From: Chitinophagaceae bacterium
GTDB lineage: Bacteria; Bacteroidota; Bacteroidia; Chitinophagales; Chitinophagaceae
Reading direction: 5' to 3'
Length of the DNA: 64,000 bases
Assembly (NCBI GenBank): GCA_016702745.1
Contig: JADJDJ010000001.1
Location: 1,178,001-1,242,000, forward strand
The translations under genes and the position numbers were made by a program. Shown one piece after another: positions 57,062-64,000 of this stretch. The notes below the pieces were generated by a model. That model did no database searches and was not told the origin of the DNA. It saw only the letters and a list, made by a program, of their open reading frames with translations. How positions within the stretch are numbered: position 1 is the stretch's first letter; every line of letters begins with the position of its first letter.

Positions 57062-57670
57062 TCAATGTATCCTGTCCCCCCGAACTACCAACTCCTGCAT
57101 CACCGTTGCCTCAAAAGCCAGCCATTCTTTCCAGCGCTTTCGGACTCTTTCTTTATCGAGGTAGGTTTCGGCAAGTTCAATGAAGAGGGAATAATGACCG
57201 GCCTCGCTTTCCATGAAACGGCGGTAAAATTGTTGGAGGTATTCATCCTGCAGTCCTTCGCTTAATCTTTTGAATCTTTCGCAGCTACGGGCTTCGATCA
57301 GGGCCATGGTCAATAACTGATCCAGCATTCTTCCTTCCCAATGACCTCCTTTTTGCTGAAAACCGAGCAGGGCATTCACATATTCATCTTTTCTCTGGCG
57401 GCCGAGACTGAGTCCGCGTTTATGCAGTTCCGCCAGAACCAGTCTGAAATGACCCCATTCTTCGGTAACAATAGGGGAGAGTGCTTTCACCAGATCTGTT
57501 TTATCGCTGTAACGCTGAACCAGGGTAATGCAGGATGTGGCTGCTTTTTGTTCACAAAAAGCGTGATCAGTAAGAATCTCCTGCAGGGAAATTCTGGCAA
57601 GGTCGACCCATCTCGGATCGGTTGGCAGTTGCAGACCCAGTATATTGCGGGTGTCCTGGGATAGTTCCAT
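57062..57670 (-). CDS. miaE: tRNA-(ms2io6A)-hydroxylase
   Basis: A 202-residue ferritin-like diiron protein. Ligands are visible in EILTDHAFCEQKAA, TEEWGHFRLV, IEARSCERF and MESEAGHYSLF, giving the Glu/His pattern of MiaE. The enzyme hydroxylates the isopentenyl group of ms2i6A37 in tRNA. Start at 57670 fits the family (MELSQDTRNILGLQLPTDPRW). The gene stands alone between a repeat-rich spacer and rpsO. Confidence 0.9.
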   Translation of the reverse strand: MELSQDTRNILGLQLPTDPRWVDLARISLQEILTDHAFCEQKAATSCITLVQRYSDKTDLVKALSPIVTEEWGHFRLVLAELHKRGLSLGRQRKDEYVNALLGFQQKGGHWEGRMLDQLLTMALIEARSCERFKRLSEGLQDEYLQQFYRRFMESEAGHYSLFIELAETYLDKERVRKRWKEWLAFEATVMQELVVRGDRIH

Positions 57671-57769
57671 GCCTGCAAATGTAGGTTAAGCATTGATAAC
57701 CAGCGAAGACGCCGGGAAAAAGGGCGGAAAAATGGGGCTCAAACCTTTTGCTGTTCCGCAAATCTGTCT

Positions 57770-57777
57770 TACCTTTG
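57770..57777 (+). promoter_or_regulatory. TAnnTTTG promoter element of rpsO
   Basis: TACCTTTG, exact consensus, 53 bases before the rpsO ATG. Confidence 0.68.
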
Positions 57778-57830
57778 CCGCCTTAAATATTAGATGTCAA
57801 AAAATCGGATGAAATTTAAAAAGTAAAAAG

Positions 57831-58100
57831 ATGCCTCTTACAAAAGAAAAAAAAGCAGAAGTATTAACCACCTATGCCGGTTCCGCTGCCAATACCGGTT
57901 CCATTGAAGGTCAGATTGCCCTCCTCACTGAAAGGATTGCCCAGATCAGCGGCCACCTTCAATCAAATAAAAAAGATTTCTCAACACACCGCGGTCTGAT
58001 GCAACTGGTTGGTAAACGTAAGCGTTTACTGAACTACCTGCAGAAGCACAACCTCACTGGTTACCGCCAGTTGATTGAGAAACTTGGATTAAGGAAATAA
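57831..58100 (+). CDS. rpsO: Ribosomal protein S15
   Basis: An 89-residue protein of exactly the usual length. The family core TGSIEGQIALLTERIAQISGHL and HRGLMQLVGKRKRLLNYL is present (written here in two parts: IEGQIALLTERIAQISGHL; the second as given). S15 binds 16S rRNA in the central domain. pnp follows by 293 bp, the conserved rpsO-pnp order. The leader of about 50 nt may host autoregulation as in other bacteria, but I see no definite pseudoknot. Confidence 0.97.
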   Translation: MPLTKEKKAEVLTTYAGSAANTGSIEGQIALLTERIAQISGHLQSNKKDFSTHRGLMQLVGKRKRLLNYLQKHNLTGYRQLIEKLGLRK

Positions 58101-58174
58101 CCCGGTTCCTGAGGGATATTGGGAAAGGTCTTTACTCCTAGGTTTCTTCAAATACAGAAGCTCAAGATATAAGC

Positions 58175-58214
58175 TATTCCCAATGTCAGATGATGTTGGG
58201 AATAACTGTTTTTA
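58175..58214 (+). terminator. Possible terminator between rpsO and pnp
   Basis: TATTCCCAA (58175-58183) and TTGGGAATA (58196-58204) form a nine-base stem with a 12-base loop, followed by CTGTTTTT. In other bacteria an RNase-processed hairpin sits here. The rest of 58101-58393 shows no gene. Confidence 0.55.
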
Positions 58215-58393
58215 GGACAGTAACCTTTTGAAAAGTAAAAGGGATTAATCAACTGCTGAAGCAGGGATTCTTCAATCTTCAAGAGCAAAGATTCCAACAG
58301 CTTTCCTCAATAACCGTTTCACTGATTCCAAATAAAATTGCTGATTGTTTGTCATGACGGAAAGATCCGTCGAACGCTTAAAATTAAAAGACT

Positions 58394-60577
58394 ATGTTAC
58401 AACAACCCATACGTAAAACATTTGATATCGGTGGTGGCCGTGAGGTAACCATCGAAACCGGTCGTTTGGCCCGCCAGGCCGACGGTGCGGTAACAGTAAG
58501 TCAGGGCAAATGCATGATCCTGGCTACCGTTTGTGCCAATAAAGATCCAAGAGAAGGACAAAGTTTCTTTCCGCTATCTGTAGATTATCAGGAAAAATTT
58601 GCTGCAGCCGGTCGTATCCCTGGCTCTTTTTTCAAAAGAGAAGCCAAGCTGAACGATTATGAAGTGCTGACCAGTCGCCTGATTGACCGCGCCCTTCGTC
58701 CTCTTTTCCCTGAAGATTATTTATGTGATGTGCAGGTACTGGTTACCCTGATCTCCAGCGATCCTGAAATCATGCCTGATTCACTGGCCTGTCTGGCTGC
58801 CTCTGCAGCATTAGCTGTTTCTGATATTCCCATCAAGGAAATTATTTCTGAAGTACGTGTATCCAGGGTAAATGGAGAATTCGTGGTGAACCCTAGCCGT
58901 ACTGAAATGGAGAAATCCGATATGGACTTTCTGATTGCCGCTACCGAGAAAAACCTGATGATGGTGGAAGGTGAGGCCAAAGAATGTGCAGAAGCTGACC
59001 TGGTAAAAGCATTGCAGATTGCCCATGATGCCATCCGCATCCAGGTGAAAGCACAGGAAGAATTAAGGGATATGGCAGGAGTCAAATCCAAGCGGGATTA
59101 TAAAAAGCCTGCGACAGATGATGTCCTGAAAGAAAAAGTATATGGCTTTGCCAAACAAAAAGTATACGAAGTGGCCAAAGGCGGACTCAGCAAGCATGAG
59201 CGCAGTGATCGTTTTGATGCCATCAAAACCGAACTGGATGAGTTCCTGAAAAAGGAATACAATGTGGCAGAAGGAGAAAGCCTGCCTGATCAAACCAAAA
59301 AACTGGCTTCCACTTATTACGGCGACCTGCAGTATGATGTGGTAAGGGATATGATACTTGACGAAAGGGTAAGGCTGGATGGCCGTAACCTGGAAACCGT
59401 AAGGCCCCTGGATATGGAAGTGGATGCCCTGCCTTCTCCGCATGGTGCTGCCCTGTTCACAAGAGGTGAAACTCAATCAATCAGCACGGTTACCTTAGGA
59501 ACTCCTTTAGATGAAATACTGGTGGAGAGTGCCGCCAAATCAGTTGATTCCAAGTTTTTCCTCCACTATAATTTCCCTCCTTTTTCTACCGGTGAAGTGA
59601 AAATGATGCGTGGCCAAAGCCGTCGGGAAGTAGGTCATGGTAATCTGGCCCAGCGTTCTTTAAAGCAAATGATGCCCGGAGCTGATTATCCTTATACTGT
59701 CAGGATCGTTAGTGATATTCTTGAATCCAATGGTTCATCTTCAATGGCAACCGTATGTGCCGGTTCACTGGCCCTGATGGATGCCGGAGTACCAGTGCCC
59801 AAACACGTGAGTGGGGTGGCCATGGGACTGATCACCAAGGGTGACAAATTTGCCATCCTCACCGATATCCTGGGTGATGAGGACCACCTGGGTGATATGG
59901 ATTTTAAAGTAACCGGTACCCGTGATGGTATTTGCGGTGTGCAGATGGATATTAAAGTAGACGGACTGAAAATGGAAGTGATGCAGCAGGCGCTGGATCA
60001 GGCCCGTAACGGACGTTTACATATTCTGGATGCCATGTACAATTGTATCCCGGCTGCCAGGGCTGATGTGAAGCCACATGCACCGAGAATGGTGAAACTC
60101 TTTATCGATAAAGAATATATTGGTGCCGTGATCGGGCCCGGTGGTAAAGTGATTCAGGAAATTCAGCGTGAAACAGGTACCACCATCAACCTCGAAGAGA
60201 TCAATAACAGGGGTGAAGTGAGCATCTTCAGCATCAACAAGGATGGGGTAGACAAAGCCGTTGACTGGATCAAGGGTATTGTGGCTGTTCCGACAGTAGG
60301 TGATGTCTATGATGCCGTGGTGAAATCCATCATGCCATTCGGCGCCTTTGTTGAATTCCTGCCAGGTAAACAAGGACTGGTTCACATCAGTGAAATCAGC
60401 TGGAAACGCCTTGAAACTTTGGAAGGCATTGTAAGAGAAGGAGATCCCATGAAAGTGAAACTGATTGGTACCGATCCGAAGTCAGGCAAGTTCAAATTGT
60501 CGAGGAAGGCCCTGATCCCTAAACCTGATCAACAGCCAAGGGAACAACAGCAAACACCTCCGCAACAGGAAGGATAA
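58394..60577 (+). CDS. pnp: Polyribonucleotide nucleotidyltransferase (PNPase)
   Basis: A 727-residue protein with two RNase PH domains, a KH domain (IGAVIGPGGKVIQEIQRETG) and an S1 domain (GDVYDAVVKSIMPFGAFVEF, GLVHISEISWKR). The phosphorolytic site residues SSMATVCAGSLALMDAG and DHLGDMDFKVTGT are present. PNPase degrades RNA 3' to 5' with phosphate and joins the degradosome in many bacteria. The C-terminal Gln/Pro-rich tail (QQPREQQQTPPQQEG) is short. A clear terminator follows. Confidence 0.98.
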   Translation: MLQQPIRKTFDIGGGREVTIETGRLARQADGAVTVSQGKCMILATVCANKDPREGQSFFPLSVDYQEKFAAAGRIPGSFFKREAKLNDYEVLTSRLIDRALRPLFPEDYLCDVQVLVTLISSDPEIMPDSLACLAASAALAVSDIPIKEIISEVRVSRVNGEFVVNPSRTEMEKSDMDFLIAATEKNLMMVEGEAKECAEADLVKALQIAHDAIRIQVKAQEELRDMAGVKSKRDYKKPATDDVLKEKVYGFAKQKVYEVAKGGLSKHERSDRFDAIKTELDEFLKKEYNVAEGESLPDQTKKLASTYYGDLQYDVVRDMILDERVRLDGRNLETVRPLDMEVDALPSPHGAALFTRGETQSISTVTLGTPLDEILVESAAKSVDSKFFLHYNFPPFSTGEVKMMRGQSRREVGHGNLAQRSLKQMMPGADYPYTVRIVSDILESNGSSSMATVCAGSLALMDAGVPVPKHVSGVAMGLITKGDKFAILTDILGDEDHLGDMDFKVTGTRDGICGVQMDIKVDGLKMEVMQQALDQARNGRLHILDAMYNCIPAARADVKPHAPRMVKLFIDKEYIGAVIGPGGKVIQEIQRETGTTINLEEINNRGEVSIFSINKDGVDKAVDWIKGIVAVPTVGDVYDAVVKSIMPFGAFVEFLPGKQGLVHISEISWKRLETLEGIVREGDPMKVKLIGTDPKSGKFKLSRKALIPKPDQQPREQQQTPPQQEG

Positions 60578-60600
60578 TTCAAAATAAAATTGCATATACC

Positions 60601-60629
60601 ATAGCCTCAGCAATGAGGCTATTTTTTAT
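60601..60629 (+). terminator. Intrinsic terminator of pnp
   Basis: ATAGCCTCA (60601-60609), GCAA loop, TGAGGCTAT (60614-60622), then T6. Confidence 0.93.
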
Positions 60630-60647
60630 TGTCGTAACTTTTAAGCA

Positions 60648-61463
60648 ATGCCGGATCATATACAGATTACGTTTCAGCAAATCAATTCCGAACAACAGGA
60701 CATGCTGATTGCACAACTGGCTGCGGCTGGTTTTGACGGATTTGAGGAATCAGATCAAACACTCAGGGCATTTATTGTTTCAGATCACTTTGATCAGGCA
60801 ATGCTGCAGGAGATTGCAGCACAGCATCAACTTGACTTTACAACGCAAATCATTGCCGAACAAAACTGGAACAGCAGCTGGGAGTCGAATTTTGAGCCGG
60901 TGATTGTAGATGATTTTACGGCTATCAGGGCCGGTTTTCATGAACCGATCCAGGGAGTGGAACATGAAATAGTGATCACACCGAAAATGAGTTTTGGAAC
61001 CGGGCATCATGCCACTACCTACATGATGGTACAGGCAATGCGGGAGATTTCGTTTAAAAATAAAACCGTATTTGATTTCGGAACAGGTACCGGTATCCTG
61101 GCCATCCTCGCAGAGAAACTGGGTGCGGCCTCGATCACGGCAATTGATAATGATGATTGGAGTATCAGCAATGCGGCAGAAAACCTGGAACGTAACCACT
61201 GCAACCGGATCCAATTGGGAAAGGCTGATGCACTTCCTGCAGAACAAGTCTTTGATATCATACTTGCCAATATCAATAAAAACGTGATCCTGGATCATTT
61301 TGCCTCCCTGAACCGGCAGCTCGCTGAAGGGGGGATCATGGTGCTGAGTGGGCTATTGGAAGCGGATGAACCGGATATCCTTGCCAAAGCCGGTCAGTTT
61401 CCATTAACCAGTCTCGGAAAAAAGTCCCGGAACAACTGGATCTGCTTAATATTCAAGCATTAA
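60648..61463 (+). CDS. prmA: Ribosomal protein L11 methyltransferase
   Basis: A 271-residue class I SAM methyltransferase. The PrmA N-terminal substrate domain is followed by KMSFGTGHHATTYMMVQAM, the SAM motif FDFGTGTGILAILAEKLGA and ILANINKNV (NxxxN-type motif). PrmA trimethylates L11. A near-consensus TAACTTTT element (60635-60642) ends five bases before the ATG. The gene ends about 80 bp before plsY, which has its own promoter element. Confidence 0.93.
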   Translation: MPDHIQITFQQINSEQQDMLIAQLAAAGFDGFEESDQTLRAFIVSDHFDQAMLQEIAAQHQLDFTTQIIAEQNWNSSWESNFEPVIVDDFTAIRAGFHEPIQGVEHEIVITPKMSFGTGHHATTYMMVQAMREISFKNKTVFDFGTGTGILAILAEKLGAASITAIDNDDWSISNAAENLERNHCNRIQLGKADALPAEQVFDIILANINKNVILDHFASLNRQLAEGGIMVLSGLLEADEPDILAKAGQFPLTSLGKKSRNNWICLIFKH

Positions 61464-61513
61464 CACAAAGTAAAGCGGGGATTAAATTAATGTTACCTGA
61501 TCTGGTTTTTACC

Positions 61514-61521
61514 TAATTTTG
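61514..61521 (+). promoter_or_regulatory. TAnnTTTG promoter element of plsY
   Basis: TAATTTTG, exact consensus, 21 bases before the ATG at 61543. It overlaps the upstream extension of the open frame, supporting the 61543 start. Confidence 0.62.
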
Positions 61522-61542
61522 CCTTTCTCAGGACAGGTTTCT

Positions 61543-62196
61543 ATGAATGAACTTTTGTTGGTTATTCTGGCTTATCTGATTGGCAGCATTCCTTCTTCGG
61601 TTTGGGTCAGCAGGCATTTCTTTGATATTGATATCAGGGATTATGGCAGTGGTAATGCCGGTGCTACCAATACCTACCGGGTACTAGGTCCCAAATGGGG
61701 GACCGTGGTGATGGTGATGGATATGCTAAAAGGCATAATCGCCGTTAAACTTGCCCTTCTTTTACCTGAATATGCAGACAGTGAAGTAAATCTTCAAAAC
61801 CTTCAGACTGGTCTTGGGCTGGCAGCTGTGATCGGACATATCTTTCCAATCTGGGCGGAGTTCAGGGGTGGGAAAGGGGTGGCCACTTTATTCGGACTGG
61901 TGCTCGGTATATCCCCCTGGACAGCGTTGAGTTGTGTCGGAATTTTTATGCTGGTACTTTATCTCACCCGCTTTGTTTCGCTAAGTTCGATATTGGCCAG
62001 TGTCGCTTTTCCTGTTTTTATTCTCGTCATCTTCAATGTAGACAATCCACTCTATCGGGTATTTGCTATTGCCGTAGCATTGATGGTGTTGCTGACACAC
62101 CAGAAAAATATTGGCCGTTTATTGCGGGGCAGTGAAAGTAAAATGCCCATTTTCAGGGGCCGTGATAAACGGCGCCAGCGCAACAACAATGCGTAA
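61543..62196 (+). CDS. plsY: Glycerol-3-phosphate acyltransferase (acyl-phosphate dependent)
   Basis: A 217-residue integral membrane protein with five or more membrane segments. PlsY motifs are present: YLIGSIPSSVWVSR, DYGSGNAGATNTYRVLG, and GHIFPIWAEFRGGKGVATLFG. It transfers an acyl group from acyl phosphate to glycerol-3-phosphate, the first step of phospholipid synthesis. The C-terminal tail is basic (GRDKRRQRNNNA). A plsX gene is not in this window. Confidence 0.95.
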   Translation: MNELLLVILAYLIGSIPSSVWVSRHFFDIDIRDYGSGNAGATNTYRVLGPKWGTVVMVMDMLKGIIAVKLALLLPEYADSEVNLQNLQTGLGLAAVIGHIFPIWAEFRGGKGVATLFGLVLGISPWTALSCVGIFMLVLYLTRFVSLSSILASVAFPVFILVIFNVDNPLYRVFAIAVALMVLLTHQKNIGRLLRGSESKMPIFRGRDKRRQRNNNA

Positions 62197-62242
62197 GAAT
62201 TCCGAAAAAAACTTAACTTAACTGCAGAAATATTTTTTGATC

Positions 62243-62261
62243 TTGTACCAACCTGGTACAA
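62243..62261. promoter_or_regulatory. Perfect inverted repeat before the M48 lipoprotein gene
   Basis: TTGTACCA-ACC-TGGTACAA is an eight-base perfect dyad with a three-base spacer, 29 bases before the ATG at 62290. It has the form of a repressor operator; no regulator is known here. Confidence 0.45.
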
Positions 62262-62289
62262 TCGTTGATCGTCATTGAAAAAACAAAAT

Positions 62290-63107
62290 ATGGTAAGAAA
62301 ACTCATCCTCCTTTTTACAGCCGGTGCTTTTGCAGTATCCTGCTCTACTAATTCTCTTTCAAATAAAAGACATTGACCTTATTGCCAGAATCTGAATTGC
62401 AATCCATGGCCACCATCGAATACCAGAGTTTTTTATCCAAAAGCAAGGTTGTGGCATCCACTTCCAACAGAGATGCGGATATGGTGAAACGTGTTGGTAA
62501 CCGGATTATACGGGCCGTGGAAGCGTATTATGCTGAAAAAGGAATGAGTGATAAACTATCAGGCTTTAAATGGGAAGTCAACCTCGTGGATGATGCTACC
62601 GTGAACGCCTGGTGTATGCCCGGTGGGAAAATTGTTGTTTACACAGGTATCCTTCCCATTACCCAAAACGAGGCGGCGCTGGCTGCTGTAATGGGTCATG
62701 AAGTATCTCATGCATTATTGCAACATGGTAACCAGCGGATGAGCCAGGGATTGTTACAACAATTGGGCGGTGTGGCATTGGCTGTTGCTGTCTCTAACAA
62801 ACCTGCTGAAACACAAAATTTATTCATGGGAGCTTATGGTGTTGGAACAACTGTAGGAGTGATGCTTCCATTTTCCAGAAATCATGAACTGGAGGCAGAC
62901 AAATGGGGTTTGATCTTTACCGCCAAGGCAGGTTATAACCCGCAGGAAGCGATCGGTCTCTGGGAAAGAATGGAGAAAGCCAGCAATGGACAAAAACCAC
63001 CTGAATTCCTGAGTACCCATCCATCGGAAGGCCGGAGAATTGAAAAGCTCAAAGAACTGATGCCGGAGGCCCTTAAATACTACCAACCAATGAATGGAGG
63101 CAAATAA
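62290..63107 (+). CDS. M48 family metalloprotease lipoprotein, one frame break
   Basis: From the ATG at 62290 the frame gives a lipoprotein signal (MVRKLILLFTAGAFAVSC, Cys18) and then stops at about 62376. Adding one A at about 62369-62371 (SNKRTLTLLPESELQSM) joins it to the long frame, giving 272 residues. The zinc motif HEVSH in VMGHEVSHALLQHG and the downstream ELEADKWG supply the ligands. LoiP/BepA-like M48 proteases act in periplasmic quality control. A terminator follows. Confidence 0.9.
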
Positions 63108-63125
63108 TTGGTCATTTTTTGGCCT

Positions 63126-63160
63126 AAAACCCGTCCAAACAGGCTTCGGACGGGTTTTTT
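63126..63160 (+). terminator. Intrinsic terminator of the M48 gene
   Basis: AAACCCGTCC (63127-63136) pairs with GGACGGGTTT (63148-63157), then T run. Confidence 0.92.
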
Positions 63161-63194
63161 ATTGAAATTGTGTGACAATTACACGTTTATTTTT

Positions 63195-63202
63195 TACCTT
63201 TG
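63195..63202 (+). promoter_or_regulatory. TAnnTTTG promoter element
   Basis: TACCTTTG, exact consensus, 75 bases before the ATG at 63278. The leader contains the GC-rich words CCCCCACCGGG. Confidence 0.65.
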
Positions 63203-63277
63203 CCTTCCCTTTGCTATGAGAACTCCGTTCAAGACCCCCACCGGGTTTAACGGTTAACTCTAAAACAGTTACCAGGT

Positions 63278-63724
63278 ATGTCTCAAACGCTCCTCGAAAA
63301 ATTACAACTGGCCGACGAAAAGAATCTTTTAATCCAGGGATTACCTTCTTCAATCGAGAAACAGTTCAGCAAATTATCCTTCGCCAAAAACATGACTCCC
63401 TTGCTCAAAAGCAGGAAGATTGATTTTGCACTGGTGTTTGCAGTCAATGAAAATCAACTGAATGGCATCCTGAAAGATGTGATGCCCTCGCTGAAAGGAG
63501 AGTCAAAATTCTGGGTGGCTTATCCGAAGGCTACTTCCAAAATCGTTACTGACCTGAACCGGGAATGCAGTTGGAACCGCCTCACCTGCGAAGGATACGA
63601 AAGTATCGAAAGGGTGGAGCTGGACCATGTATGGACCGCCATGCGATTTACCCATTGTGAAGAACAACGTGGTGATGACGTGGTGAACAGCCGGAAAAGA
63701 CAGTCGGTTGCGGTGGCCGAATAA
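63278..63724 (+). CDS. Small conserved protein (DUF3052-like)
   Basis: A 148-residue protein. The layout FALVFAVNENQLNGIL, KFWVAYPKATSKIVTDLNRE and LDHVWTAMRFTH resembles the DUF3052-like family known from many Bacteroidota and Actinobacteria; I am not certain of the name. It has no signal peptide or known catalytic motif. It has its own promoter and terminator. Confidence 0.7.
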   Translation: MSQTLLEKLQLADEKNLLIQGLPSSIEKQFSKLSFAKNMTPLLKSRKIDFALVFAVNENQLNGILKDVMPSLKGESKFWVAYPKATSKIVTDLNRECSWNRLTCEGYESIERVELDHVWTAMRFTHCEEQRGDDVVNSRKRQSVAVAE

Positions 63725-63741
63725 GGCTCGTTATCTGATTT

Positions 63742-63775
63742 AAAAAGGTTCGCTGTTTCAGCGGGCCTTTTTTTT
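63742..63775 (+). terminator. Intrinsic terminator
   Basis: AAAAAGGTTCGCTG pairs with CAGCGGGCCTTTTT (two T-G pairs), TTT loop, then further T. Confidence 0.85.
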
Positions 63776-63780
63776 GTTTA

Positions 63781-63875
63781 GTAGTTGAGAAGTTTAGTTG
63801 TTGAGCCCCTTTATATTAACTTGCTGTCTCTCCAAATTCAACCTCTCAACCTCTCAACCCCTCAACAACTCAACC
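63781..63875. repeat. GTTGAGAAG / CTCTCAACC word repeats
   Basis: GTAGTTGAGAAG and GTTGTTGAGCCC words (63781-63806) are followed by inverted words ACCTCTCAACCTCTCAACC (63841-63859) and CTCAACAACTCAACC. They are the same words as at 56942-56974, in both orientations, and end just before the CYTH gene. Confidence 0.75.
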
Positions 63876-64000
63876 ATGTCCCTTCATTAATATTGAAATC
63901 AAAGCCCACTGTTCTGATACTTCTAAAGTCAGGAATTACCTCCTTACGAACAATGCAGAACTGCGCGGTACCGATCATCAAACCGACACATACTTTAATG
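63876..64000 (+). CDS. CYTH domain protein (class IV adenylate cyclase-like), 5' part only, one frame break
   Basis: From the ATG at 63876 the frame stops after four codons, but if one C of the CCC at 63880-63882 is surplus it reads MSFINIEIKAHCSDTSKVRN and continues to the window end with LRGTDHQTDTYFN. The ExExK-like start (IEIKA) and the DxQxDTYF block are typical of CYTH proteins, which bind triphosphates (class IV adenylate cyclase, ThTPase-like). Only about 41 residues are visible, so the function stays open. Confidence 0.65.

Noticed and set aside
58717..59476. Long antisense open frames within pnp
   Set aside because: They lie opposite a complete PNPase gene, have no family signs and reflect codon usage of the sense strand.

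Overview
The window looks like chromosomal DNA of a Bacteroidota bacterium, most likely in or near the Chitinophagaceae. The signs are a type IX secretion cargo next to a PorP/SprF protein, TonB-dependent receptors, a DUF4270 lipoprotein, a one-domain glycogen-synthase-like protein, few purine-rich ribosome binding sites, and TAnnTTTG promoter elements in front of many genes. There is no rRNA, CRISPR array, prophage or transposase. One tRNA gene (His) is present.

Layout. 1-6.9 kb: exported caspase/TPR protein, then pyrR-pyrB, coaD, a hotdog thioesterase, a Nudix hydrolase, pyrE, an exported HMA protein and an LEA-like lipoprotein. 7.4-14.3 kb: a giant PKD/Ig-repeat surface protein with a type B T9SS sorting domain, and its PorP/SprF partner. 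14.3-16.4 kb: a BlaI repressor with an M56 membrane peptidase. 16.5-19.8 kb: two paralogous membrane-anchored coiled-coil proteins on either side of an exported Ppx/GppA-like (ASKHA-fold) protein; I do not recognise this set as a described system. 20-25 kb: holA, a lipoprotein, ribF, purM, ftsE. 25-28.3 kb: a reductase plus two glycosyltransferases in one operon. 28.4-34.2 kb: outer-membrane receptor, DUF445 protein, tRNA-His, C-terminal processing protease. 34.4-41 kb: DinB protein, a lipoprotein with three copies of a His/Cys motif, subtilisin-like protease, ALDH7 dehydrogenase, TonB receptor. 41-47.6 kb: panB, ppx, ppk, rfaE2, a flippase-like membrane protein, panC. 47.7-57.7 kb: glycogen-synthase-like protein, DUF4270, metK, rlmB, HMG-CoA lyase, GSCFA protein, galK, a sugar-kinase-like protein, miaE. 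57.8-64 kb: rpsO, pnp, prmA, plsY, an M48 lipoprotein, a small conserved protein and the start of a CYTH-domain gene.

Two features cut across the window. First, 15 genes have their reading frame broken, at 21 sites, nearly always by one base in or next to a short homopolymer. Restoring that base gives a full-length product each time. Broken genes include holA, panB and ppx, so assembly or sequencing error is far more likely than decay. Breaks are dense between 35.7 and 46.1 kb and absent between 46.2 and 62.3 kb, apart from a suspected one at the end of galK. I annotate these genes as single repaired CDS entries. Second, spacers carry low-complexity word repeats (TTGGGTATTGGATATTGAG-like, GTTGAGAG-like, ACTAGCC, CAAGAAACAAG-like) and a short GC-richer stem-loop element. 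One copy of that element has entered ribF in frame and adds about 25 residues to the enzyme.

Most genes are housekeeping (pyrimidine, purine, CoA, riboflavin, polyphosphate, RNA processing). The accessory interest lies in the cell-envelope genes: the T9SS cargo, the coiled-coil/ASKHA trio, the motif-repeat lipoprotein and the exported proteases.
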